From positions 1-5,707 of the forward strand of contig JAYWHK010000337.1 of assembly GCA_043777755.1 (NCBI GenBank): a stretch of DNA of 5,707 nt. The letters are read 5' to 3'. This document shows positions 1 to 5,707 of this stretch, in pieces; the first letter of the stretch is position 1, and each line of letters starts with the position of its first letter. The stretch is from CANHEE01 sp043777755 (GTDB lineage Bacteria; Bacteroidota; Bacteroidia; Chitinophagales; Saprospiraceae). A program made the translations under genes and the position numbers. Below the pieces are notes generated by a model. That model made no database searches. It worked only from the letters and a program-made list of their open reading frames with translations, and had not been told where the DNA came from.

Positions 1-7
1 ATTGCTC

Positions 8-55
8 AAAAAATCATAAATAACTTCCTTATAGTCAGTTATTTATAACTTTTTT
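8..55. terminator. AT-rich bidirectional terminator-like hairpin
   Basis: A perfect 10-bp inverted repeat pairs ATAAATAACT (16-25) with AGTTATTTAT (37-46) around an 11-base loop. An A run (8-13) lies outside the left arm and a T run (50-55) outside the right arm, so the structure can end transcription from either side. It most likely terminates a gene lying upstream of the window and separates it from the large gene that starts at 141. The stem is nearly all A-T pairs, so it is weaker than a GC-rich terminator, which limits confidence. Confidence 0.55.
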
Positions 56-122
56 CTCAACGACAAAATAATACTAATTAATTTTGAACGCCCGCTTATA
101 TACATAAAGTATTGATTGTCAA

Positions 123-140
123 TTTTTTAAAAAAAGAGAA
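123..140 (+). promoter_or_regulatory. A-rich translation leader with weak Shine-Dalgarno-like GAG
   Basis: The bases just before the start codon are a T run followed by an A run ending in AAAGAGAA directly before ATG. Bacteroidota often lack a strong Shine-Dalgarno and use A-rich leaders, which fits. Two ATG codons stand in tandem (141 and 144). Either could be used, and the choice changes the signal peptide by one methionine only. I found no convincing Bacteroidota promoter (TTTG followed by TAnnTTTG) in 61-122. Confidence 0.35.
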
Positions 141-203
141 ATGATGAAACTACGCAATTTATTTTTTATAACTTTATTCTTTTTTCAGTACAAAGCAATG
201 GCG
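141..203 (+). other. Signal peptide (residues 1-21)
   Basis: The N terminus has a short basic region (K3, R5), a strongly hydrophobic Phe/Leu-rich core (residues 7-15) and an A19-M20-A21 cleavage motif followed by Gln22. This is a classic signal peptidase I site, and Gln at +1 is common in Bacteroidota. No lipobox cysteine is present, so it is not a lipoprotein. It supports the start at 141 or 144. Confidence 0.9.
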
Positions 204-3200
204 CAAATTCAAGTGTCAGATGCCAGCGTATTGCCATATACACCCGAAAATCTCATCACCAATTATTTTCTTGGCGAAGGCGTAACGGTTACGAGCGTAA
301 CGTATGAAGGAAGCAACGAAGCCATTGGTTATTTTGACAAAGGAAAAACAGCAACTGGGATTCAGCGTGGTATCGTAATGACGACAGGACGTGCCGTCAA
401 TAACCCTACGAATAATCTTATCAAAGGAATTGCAAACAACGGCAGCGTACAAGCATCGAGTGACAACTTTGTTGGCGGTTTTGACAATGATATTAAGACA
501 ATTGCTGCGGGAAAAAATATTTTTAATCTTGCAAAATACACCATAAAATTTATACCAACGTCTGATACACTGCGTTTTAAATATGTTTTTGCCTCAGAAG
601 AATACCCCGAATTTGGTTGCTCTAACTTTAATGACATATTTGGTTTTTTTATCAGCGGACCAGGAATTAATGGGCCTTATGAAAACAAAGGCATCAATAT
701 TGCCTTAGTTCCTGGAACAAACCTACCCGTAAGCATCAATAATATTCACCCGCAAAGCGATGCTACAAATCCTCCTTGTCCTGCCAAAAATGTACAATAC
801 TACATCAGTAACAATGATAGCAACAAGCAACCCGTCTATGATGGTTTGACCAATGTTTTTACTGCGGAAGCCATCGTTACGCCTTGTCAAGAATATACGA
901 TTAAATTGATTATCACTGATTTGGGCGATGCTGGATTTGATTCTGGTGTTTTTTTAGAAGCCAAAAGTTTTGGTACAGGCACATTGAAAGTCGTGCCACA
1001 ATCGTTGAGTTTGGACGGAACAGTTGTCGAAGGTTGTACCGATGGCAAACTTACGTTCAGCTTGCGCAAAAAAGTAGATGAAGATTATCCCATTGATTTA
1101 AAAATTATTGGCAATGCTCAAAATGGCATTGATTACGAAGCTATTCCGACGGATTTGTACATTACAGCTGGCGATTCTACGCTGTCCATTCCCATCATTG
1201 CCAAAGAAGATAATTTAACAGAAACGCCAGAAGTTATTGGTTTTGATGTGCGCATTGATATTTGTCATCGTGATACATTTTATATGTACATTAAAGACAA
1301 TAAATTAGTAAAACCAGAAATCGGAAAAGACACGACGATTTGTAGAGGCGATATTTTTGTAAAAGATGCAACTTTGCCAGTTCCGCTGCCAATTCCACCT
1401 TATTTTGAAAATAAAGATACTTTTTTTATCAATACGGTTACAAATAGTATAAAAAATCCTCCGACAACATCGCCAATTACGGTATTTGGTGTTCAGCCAA
1501 CTCAACTAGCCGACGGCATGATTGAATCGGTTTGTATCAATGTAAAACACAAATGGATTGATGAAATTGACGCTTATTTGATTGCTCCAAATGGACAATT
1601 CATAGAACTCACAACAGACAATGGCGGCTCAGGCGGCAATGGAGCAGGGCAAGATTTTTATGATAAAACCTGTTTTAAACCAAAATCAACAAAACCAATC
1701 GCAAGTGGAACTTCTCCATTTTTGGGCGATTATCAAGCAGAAGGCGAATGGTCTGACCTCTGGGGCGTAAAAGACAATCCAGTCAATGGCGTTTGGAAAT
1801 TACAAATTATTGATGATTTTGCTGGTTTGGAAGGACAATTATTGGATTGGAACATTACTTTTAAGCCTTTTTACCAAATAAATTACAATTGGACACCCAA
1901 AAAAGGACTGAGTTGTTCGAATTGTCCAAAACCTACATTTTTCCCAGATTCGACGACAACCTACATCGTAGAAGTATTCGACAATTATGGTTGTCCTGTT
2001 TCCGATACGATTACTGTAGTGGTGGAAGATTCGCTCAAAGCACCCAAGGTTTTGTGCGGCATTGTGACGCACAATTCCGTTCAGTTTGCTTGGAATGTTG
2101 TTCCTTTTGCGAATGGTTACGAAGTTAGCGTCAATGGTGGAGCTTGGATTGCGCCTACGAATGCTTTTTCCCATAAAGTTACAGGTTTGGGTTTGCTTGA
2201 AAATGTCACTATTCAAGTGCGTGCAAAAGGTACTTGTGGTGGAAAAATTGGAGTACAATCTTGTCAAACGCTCAACTGTACGTCCGCCACACCTCAAATC
2301 GACAACCTTTCACAAATCTCTTGTTTTGGTGAAAAAGATGGGACAATAAAACTAAGTGCAACGGGCGGTTTAGTGCCATATTCTTTCAAATTAGGCTCAG
2401 AAACAAATAACAATGGCTTTTTTAATAAATTAAGTGCTGGTTCTTATACGGTTTCGGTGGTAGAGGCAGCAGGTTGTGTTTCTTTGGTAAAATTTGATGT
2501 TGTTGAGCCAGAAAAGCTAAAATTCAGTTATGGTGCAGACAGTGTGACTTGTTTTGGTGGCGCAGATGCAGCGGCTATTGTTTTGATTAAAGGTGGAACG
2601 CAACCACTAAAATACCAATGGAACAATGGAATTACGGATAGCATTGCTTACAATTTAGATGCAAAAAATTATCTTGTAAAAATTACGGATAAAAACAATT
2701 GCGAAATCACTGATACTGTAAAGGTTTTTCAACCAAAAGAAATAAAATTAGTGGCAGATGTAGAAGATGTGGCTTGTTATGGCAGCCCTTCTGGTTCTGC
2801 TCGAATCACGCCAAATGGTGGCGAAGCTCCTTATTATTACAAATGGGACACCAATATTGGGCTGCAAGTTGCGCCAAAAGCGGTAAAATTAGTACCAGGC
2901 TTACATTATGTCACCGTTACGGACAACAAAGGTTGTGTTGCTAAAACTTCAGTGAAAATTACTTCGCCAGATGAAATTAATTTGACACTTAGTAAAACAA
3001 ATATTGCTTGTTTTGGTCAAAAAAATGGAACAGCAAAAGTTCAAGTCAAAGGTGGAATTTCGCCTTATACTTTTTTGTGGAATGATACTTCAAAATCAAA
3101 AGATTCTTTGGTTAAAAATTTAGCTTTAGGTTTTTATACTGTTAGTGTGACAGACAAAAATGGTTGTGTCGTCAAAGACAGCGTTCAAATTAATCAACCT

Positions 3201-5591
3201 GATTCATTGAGTTTGTTGCTTATCAATCAAAATATTTTTTGTTTTGGTGAAAAAAATGGACAAACCGAAGTACAAGTCAAAGGTGGAACAACGCCTTATA
3301 CTTATTCTTGGAGCAACTTGGTGAATGGTGTTCCGAAAATCGAGAATTTAGCCGCTGGTGATTATAATGTCACCATAAGCGATTTTAAAAATTGTATAAA
3401 AATTGCAAAAACGACCATTACGACACCCGATAGTTTAAAGATTGATTTTGTTACAAAAGCGACTGACTGCAACGGCGCAGCAACAGGCGAAATCAAAACA
3501 ACAGTTACAGGTGGTTCTGCGCCTTATTTTTATTCTTGGACAGGACAAGGTGGTTTTACTTCTTCTGATGCTGACATAAGCAACTTAAAATCAGGAACTT
3601 ATACGCTCGAATTAAAAGATTTGAACGATTGTATAAAAATAAAAACGGTAAAAATAACACAGCCTAATCCCGTTTTGTTCACACCTGTTTTAACCGATGT
3701 AAAGTGTAAAGGTAAAAAAACTGGAAAAATTGAATTGCTTATTTCGGGCGGTAGTTTGCCGTATCAATACCAGTGGGATTCTGGACAAAATACGCCAAAC
3801 ATTGGCAATTTGAGTGTAGGAACTTATACGCTGACCTTAACCGACAATCTGGCTTGTACGTACATCGAAACCTACGAAATCAAAGAACCAACACAAACTT
3901 TGACGACTACAATGAACGTCAGTGATACACTTTGTTTTGGTCAAAAAGGTATGGCGAAAGTAACTGTAAATGGTGGAACATTGCCTTACACTTACGCTTG
4001 GGCGAATGGAGAAACAAAAGATGAAATTACAAACGTTTTTGCAGGAAAATACCCAATTATTGTAAGCGATGCGAATGATTGTAGCATAAAAGATACCGCT
4101 TTTGTCTATGAATTGGGAAAAGTTACCTTAAAATTGACCCAAACCGCTGCATCTTGTTTTGAATACAAAGACGGAACAGCAAAAGTTGATGAAATTTTAT
4201 ACGGTGCAATAAATACCAATCTAAGTAGTTTTAATTACGTTTGGAACAATGCCACGAGTAATATTGTCGCTGACAAACTGACTGGCGGACAAACATATAC
4301 TGTTGTTGCCACTGACAAAAGAGGCTGTACAGGAACAACAAACATCAAAATTGGCAATCCTGATGCCATTAAAGTTACTCCTATAAAAACCATTTTACCG
4401 CTTTGTTTTGGTCAAAACAACGGGGAAATCACAGTAAAAGCGGAAGGAGGAACTGCACCTTTTAGTTTTGTTTGGGATAATATTCAAACTGGCGACAAGG
4501 CAACAAACCTAAAAGCAGGAACTTACAAAGTCACCGTAAGCGATGATAAAGGTTGTGCCAATACAGCCGAAATCAAAATGAACGAGCCTAAAAAACTCAG
4601 TGCAGCATACAAACTCAAAGGCTTGGATTGTCCGCAAACACCTACGGGTGCAATCGAAATGTTTGCCAGCGGAGGCACTTTGCCATATACCTATAAATGG
4701 AGTAATAATGCCAACACAAATCTTATAAGTAGCTTATTGTCAGACACTTACCAATTAACCATTACAGATGCTAACGCTTGTAAACTGGACACCTCTATTT
4801 TTGTTCCGCAGCCTACGCCATTGGATTTGAGCATTGATAAAAAAGACGTAACTTGTAGCAACTCAAAAGACGGAAGTTTTAAAGCCATTGTCAAAGGTGG
4901 TACGCCACCGTTTTTATTTAGTTTTAACAATCAAAATTTTTCAGGACAAAATAATTTTGTTGGCTTAAAACCAAATGTTTATTCCATCATTATCAAAGAT
5001 AAAAACAATTGCCTTTTTGAAGAACAAATCGAAATCAACGAACCTTCTCCAATCAACATTGATATGGGCAAAGACTCTACGATTTTTTACGGAGATTCTG
5101 TTCAGTTAGCACCAATTATAACGGATACAGTTGGCAAAATAACTTTAAATTGGACACCTTTTAATCCATTGTTGATGAGTTGTGATACTTGTAAAAATCC
5201 AATTGTTTATCCAAAAACATCAACGCTTTATACCTTACAAGTTATTGATAGTCAAGGCTGTATCAGTAAAAAAAGTATTGATATTTTTATTAAAGTGAGA
5301 GATGAAGCCTTTGTTCCAACAGCTTTTACTGCCAACAATGATGGCTTGAACGACTTGCTTTTGGTACACGGTGAAAAAGGAACAAAAGTACTGACTTTTT
5401 CTATTTTTGACCGATGGGGCGAGCGCATCTATCACCACGAAAACAGCTTGGTCAATGACGAAAAAATAGGTTGGGACGGAACTTTTCGAGGAAATATGAT
5501 GCCAAGTGGCACTTACGCTTGGATGCTTTTTGTAGAGCTAATCAATGGCGAAAGAAGAACATTTAGTGGTAGTACAAACTTGATTCGATAG
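141..5591 (+). CDS. Giant T9SS-secreted surface adhesin with SprB repeats and gliding-motility-associated C-terminal domain
   Basis: This encodes an 1816-residue secreted protein, predicted to be exported by Sec and then by the type IX secretion system and to act at the cell surface, probably in adhesion or gliding. Domains in order: signal peptide 1-21 (cleavage after AMA), choice-of-anchor L about 36-279 (FASEEYPEF at 150-158), Calx-beta-like about 284-387, Ig/PKD-like module split by a P-domain about 393-631, fibronectin III-like about 634-712, twelve SprB-type repeats about 719-1638, a second Ig/PKD-like module about 1643-1719, and a type B sorting domain 1721-1816 starting near FVPTAFTANNDGLND. 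There is no protease, glycosidase or other catalytic domain that I can see. It resembles Flavobacterium SprB in repeat type and sorting domain but is far shorter than that roughly 6500-residue protein, so no gene symbol is given. The frame is open throughout with a signal peptide at the start and a sorting domain at the end, so the gene is complete. It appears to be monocistronic: a terminator-like hairpin lies upstream and a palindrome downstream. Confidence 0.95.
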   Translation: MMKLRNLFFITLFFFQYKAMAQIQVSDASVLPYTPENLITNYFLGEGVTVTSVTYEGSNEAIGYFDKGKTATGIQRGIVMTTGRAVNNPTNNLIKGIANNGSVQASSDNFVGGFDNDIKTIAAGKNIFNLAKYTIKFIPTSDTLRFKYVFASEEYPEFGCSNFNDIFGFFISGPGINGPYENKGINIALVPGTNLPVSINNIHPQSDATNPPCPAKNVQYYISNNDSNKQPVYDGLTNVFTAEAIVTPCQEYTIKLIITDLGDAGFDSGVFLEAKSFGTGTLKVVPQSLSLDGTVVEGCTDGKLTFSLRKKVDEDYPIDLKIIGNAQNGIDYEAIPTDLYITAGDSTLSIPIIAKEDNLTETPEVIGFDVRIDICHRDTFYMYIKDNKLVKPEIGKDTTICRGDIFVKDATLPVPLPIPPYFENKDTFFINTVTNSIKNPPTTSPITVFGVQPTQLADGMIESVCINVKHKWIDEIDAYLIAPNGQFIELTTDNGGSGGNGAGQDFYDKTCFKPKSTKPIASGTSPFLGDYQAEGEWSDLWGVKDNPVNGVWKLQIIDDFAGLEGQLLDWNITFKPFYQINYNWTPKKGLSCSNCPKPTFFPDSTTTYIVEVFDNYGCPVSDTITVVVEDSLKAPKVLCGIVTHNSVQFAWNVVPFANGYEVSVNGGAWIAPTNAFSHKVTGLGLLENVTIQVRAKGTCGGKIGVQSCQTLNCTSATPQIDNLSQISCFGEKDGTIKLSATGGLVPYSFKLGSETNNNGFFNKLSAGSYTVSVVEAAGCVSLVKFDVVEPEKLKFSYGADSVTCFGGADAAAIVLIKGGTQPLKYQWNNGITDSIAYNLDAKNYLVKITDKNNCEITDTVKVFQPKEIKLVADVEDVACYGSPSGSARITPNGGEAPYYYKWDTNIGLQVAPKAVKLVPGLHYVTVTDNKGCVAKTSVKITSPDEINLTLSKTNIACFGQKNGTAKVQVKGGISPYTFLWNDTSKSKDSLVKNLALGFYTVSVTDKNGCVVKDSVQINQPDSLSLLLINQNIFCFGEKNGQTEVQVKGGTTPYTYSWSNLVNGVPKIENLAAGDYNVTISDFKNCIKIAKTTITTPDSLKIDFVTKATDCNGAATGEIKTTVTGGSAPYFYSWTGQGGFTSSDADISNLKSGTYTLELKDLNDCIKIKTVKITQPNPVLFTPVLTDVKCKGKKTGKIELLISGGSLPYQYQWDSGQNTPNIGNLSVGTYTLTLTDNLACTYIETYEIKEPTQTLTTTMNVSDTLCFGQKGMAKVTVNGGTLPYTYAWANGETKDEITNVFAGKYPIIVSDANDCSIKDTAFVYELGKVTLKLTQTAASCFEYKDGTAKVDEILYGAINTNLSSFNYVWNNATSNIVADKLTGGQTYTVVATDKRGCTGTTNIKIGNPDAIKVTPIKTILPLCFGQNNGEITVKAEGGTAPFSFVWDNIQTGDKATNLKAGTYKVTVSDDKGCANTAEIKMNEPKKLSAAYKLKGLDCPQTPTGAIEMFASGGTLPYTYKWSNNANTNLISSLLSDTYQLTITDANACKLDTSIFVPQPTPLDLSIDKKDVTCSNSKDGSFKAIVKGGTPPFLFSFNNQNFSGQNNFVGLKPNVYSIIIKDKNNCLFEEQIEINEPSPINIDMGKDSTIFYGDSVQLAPIITDTVGKITLNWTPFNPLLMSCDTCKNPIVYPKTSTLYTLQVIDSQGCISKKSIDIFIKVRDEAFVPTAFTANNDGLNDLLLVHGEKGTKVLTFSIFDRWGERIYHHENSLVNDEKIGWDGTFRGNMMPSGTYAWMLFVELINGERRTFSGSTNLIR
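246..977 (+). other. Choice-of-anchor L domain (about residues 36-279)
   Basis: This N-terminal module has the marks of the choice-of-anchor L family: LGEGVTVTSVTYEGSNEAIG near the start (residues 44-63), then a GI-x-RGIVMTTG strand, FASEEYPEF (150-158), NDIFGFFISGPG shortly after, and a closing strand of the LIITDLGDAGFDSGVFLEA type. The family is found at the N terminus of secreted proteins that carry different C-terminal anchoring or sorting signals; here that signal is the T9SS type B domain. Its biochemical role is not known to me. Boundaries are approximate. Confidence 0.85.
990..1301 (+). other. Calx-beta-like domain (about residues 284-387)
   Basis: The segment reads like a Calx-beta fold: a strand with a Glu-Gly-Cys start (VEGCTDGKLTFSLRK), then a GIDYEAIP motif equivalent to the usual G-x-DY-x-x-(I/V)P, then a strand of the ITAGDSTLSIPI type and an ETPEVIGF motif near the end. 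Calx-beta domains are beta-sandwiches, often calcium-binding, common in surface adhesins. Here it probably acts as a spacer or adhesion module. Calcium-binding residues were not checked. Confidence 0.65.
1461..1868 (+). other. Proprotein-convertase P-domain-like module (about residues 441-576)
   Basis: The segment contains the typical P-domain series: a strand with ESVCINVKH-W, then DEIDAYLIAPNGQFIELT, a Gly/Asn-rich loop (GGSGGNG), a D-F-YDKTCF stretch, a GEWSDLWGVKDNPVNGVWKL strand, and the ending G-x-LLDWNITF. P-domains usually follow subtilisin-like or metallopeptidase catalytic domains, and in bacteria also occur alone in secreted proteins. No peptidase is present here, so a structural or binding role is more likely. 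The module sits inside an Ig/PKD-like module (see findings). Confidence 0.85.
1875..2033 (+). other. C-terminal part of split Ig/PKD-like module (about residues 579-631)
   Basis: Residues 579-631 carry NWTP (W584), a C-x2-C pair (C592, C595), a TTTYIVEVFDNYGC strand ending in C618, and a closing TITVVV strand. The same layout occurs near the C terminus (W1671, C1681, C1684, C1707), with exactly 23 residues from the second to the third Cys in both. The matching opening piece, GKDTTICRGD, lies at residues 395-404 (1323-1352), ahead of the P-domain. Confidence 0.7.
2040..2276 (+). other. Fibronectin type III-like domain (about residues 634-712)
   Basis: The segment begins with APKVLCGIVTHNSVQFAWN, matching the proline-rich opening and conserved Trp strand of Fn3 domains, followed by a GYEVSVNGG strand, a VTGL turn, and an IQVRAKG strand near the end. 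Fn3 modules of this form are common in Bacteroidota surface proteins as spacers. It lies directly before the SprB repeats. Fine boundaries are uncertain. Confidence 0.6.
2295..5054 (+). repeat. Tandem array of twelve SprB-type repeats (about residues 719-1638)
   Basis: Twelve degenerate in-frame repeats can be counted from a conserved first Cys at residues 728, 804, 879, 957, 1034, 1110, 1189, 1265, 1339, 1422, 1497 and 1572, giving periods of 74-83 residues. The consensus runs CFG-x3-G, a strand, GG-x2-PY-x-Y-x-W, a variable loop, NL-x-AG-x-Y-x-V-x-(V/I)-x-D-x2-(G/N)-C, then a strand and a closing (E/Q/S)P-x-x(I/L). Each repeat has exactly two Cys. This is the SprB repeat of Flavobacterium adhesins and related T9SS cargo, thought to form an extended stalk or adhesive surface. 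Repeats 1, 9 and 12 depart most from the consensus. Repeats are diverged at DNA level, except neighbours 4 and 5. Confidence 0.9.
5067..5297 (+). other. C-terminal Ig/PKD-like module (about residues 1643-1719)
   Basis: This module opens with GKDSTIFYGDSVQL (from G1643), has NWTP (W1671), a C-x2-C pair (C1681, C1684) and an LQVIDSQGC strand (C1707), and ends at a KKSIDIFIKV strand. Modules of this type often precede the type B sorting domain in T9SS cargo. The usual Cys of the opening I-C-x-GD motif is Phe1649 here, so a disulfide that the sister module could form with that Cys is not available. Confidence 0.7.
5301..5588 (+). other. T9SS type B sorting domain / gliding-motility-associated C-terminal domain (residues 1721-1816)
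   Basis: The last 96 residues match the gliding-motility-associated C-terminal domain family: FVPTAFTANNDGLND (P1726, D1734-G1735, N1737-D1738), a strand with FSIFDRWGERIY, the motif GWDGTFRG, PSGTYAW, and a final GSTNLIR. This type B signal directs proteins through the T9SS outer-membrane translocon and commonly works with a PorP/SprF-family partner. No such partner is in the window; the 116 bases downstream are too short for one on the plus strand. Confidence 0.95.
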
Positions 5592-5595
5592 CTTT

Positions 5596-5615
5596 GGAGA
5601 ATGGACTTCAGTCCA
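5596..5615. repeat. Compact palindrome with GGAG at its 5' foot
   Basis: Ten bases after the stop codon lies TGGAC (5602-5606), a TTCA loop (5607-5610) and GTCCA (5611-5615), forming a 5-bp hairpin. GGAG at 5596-5599 stands two bases before the stem. No T run follows, so it is a poor intrinsic terminator. The form recalls REP-type palindromes tied to RAYT transposases, which have a GTAG or GGAG tetranucleotide at the hairpin foot, but one copy cannot show this. Confidence 0.4.
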
Positions 5616-5639
5616 ATGTCATTTCCCTAAGGATCTAAT

Positions 5640-5705
5640 TTAACCAGCCCTTCTAAAGTTTGTATATGTCACCATACTTTTGCGTTTAGACGCTCCTTTT
5701 TTACG
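5640..5705 (-). CDS. Possible 3' end of a convergent minus-strand gene (partial, tentative)
   Basis: Reading the minus strand from the window edge, one frame runs from 5705 to a TAA stop at 5642-5640 and gives 21 residues of a basic tail (K, R, S, T-rich, ending FRRAG). Its length is too short to test, and I do not recognise the protein. If real, it would converge with the large gene, with the palindrome at 5602-5615 between the two stops. The alternative is plain intergenic DNA with a weak plus-strand terminator at 5682-5702. Confidence 0.25.
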   Translation of the reverse strand, partial: RKKGASKRKSMVTYTNFRRAG

Positions 5706-5707
5706 AA

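Noticed and set aside
82..118. Possible promoter: TTTTG at 82-86 and TATTGATTG at 110-118
   Set aside because: The second element matches the Bacteroidota TAnnTTTG consensus poorly, and in this AT-rich leader such matches arise by chance. Transcript start mapping would be needed to place the promoter.
216..637. Overlapping minus-strand open frames of 78 and 91 codons (216-452 and 362-637)
   Set aside because: Both are antisense to the choice-of-anchor L domain, which has strong protein-level motifs in the plus frame. No separate start signals or family features were seen.
1461..1868. The protein as a secreted protease, because of its P-domain
   Set aside because: No subtilisin Asp/His/Ser motifs or metallopeptidase HExxH motif is seen anywhere in the 1816 residues, so the P-domain stands without a catalytic partner.
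1839..2297. A 152-codon open frame on the minus strand
   Set aside because: It lies wholly inside the large gene, opposite clearly conserved Ig/PKD-like and Fn3-like domains, and its translation shows no recognisable motif. It is a shadow frame.
1889..2349. Two plus-strand open frames in other phases (1889-2128 and 2086-2349)
   Set aside because: They overlap the main frame, which is uninterrupted and carries the domain motifs. Their translations look unstructured, so there is no sign of a frameshift or nested gene.
2295..5054. CRISPR array or DNA-level direct repeats
   Set aside because: The periodicity of about 225-250 bases is in frame, diverged at DNA level and explained by protein repeats. 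There are no short identical repeats with uniform spacers.
5682..5702. Weak intrinsic terminator on the plus strand (4-bp stem, then T6)
   Set aside because: The stem GCGT/ACGC is only four base pairs and is separated from the T run by three bases. The region may also be coding on the other strand.

Overview
The window is almost filled by one very large plus-strand gene (141-5591, 1816 codons). It encodes a secreted, multidomain cell-surface protein of a Bacteroidota bacterium. Three things point to Bacteroidota: AT-rich DNA with an A-rich ribosome-binding leader, a tandem array of SprB-type repeats, and a C-terminal domain of the gliding-motility-associated (type B) kind, which sends cargo through the type IX secretion system (T9SS). 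Genus and species cannot be told from this window.

Layout: 1-60 holds an AT-rich hairpin flanked by A and T runs, probably the terminator of a gene just outside the window. Positions 61-140 are the leader of the large gene. The protein reads in order: signal peptide (residues 1-21), choice-of-anchor L domain (about 36-279), Calx-beta-like domain (about 284-387), an Ig/PKD-like module split by a proprotein-convertase P-domain (about 393-631, P-domain about 441-576), a fibronectin type III-like domain (about 634-712), twelve SprB-type repeats (about 719-1638), a second, uninterrupted Ig/PKD-like module (about 1643-1719) and the T9SS type B sorting domain (1721-1816). The 116 bases after the stop hold a compact palindrome at 5602-5615. 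They may also hold the last codons of a convergent minus-strand gene (5640-5705), which is tentative.

Function: the protein should cross the inner membrane by Sec, cross the outer membrane by the T9SS, and be displayed on or released from the surface, where the repeat stalk and accessory domains would serve adhesion. SprB-like adhesion or gliding is inferred from family membership. No catalytic domain is visible. The most distinctive point is internal: comparing the two Ig/PKD-like modules shows the P-domain inserted inside the first one. I saw no clearly new multi-gene system.
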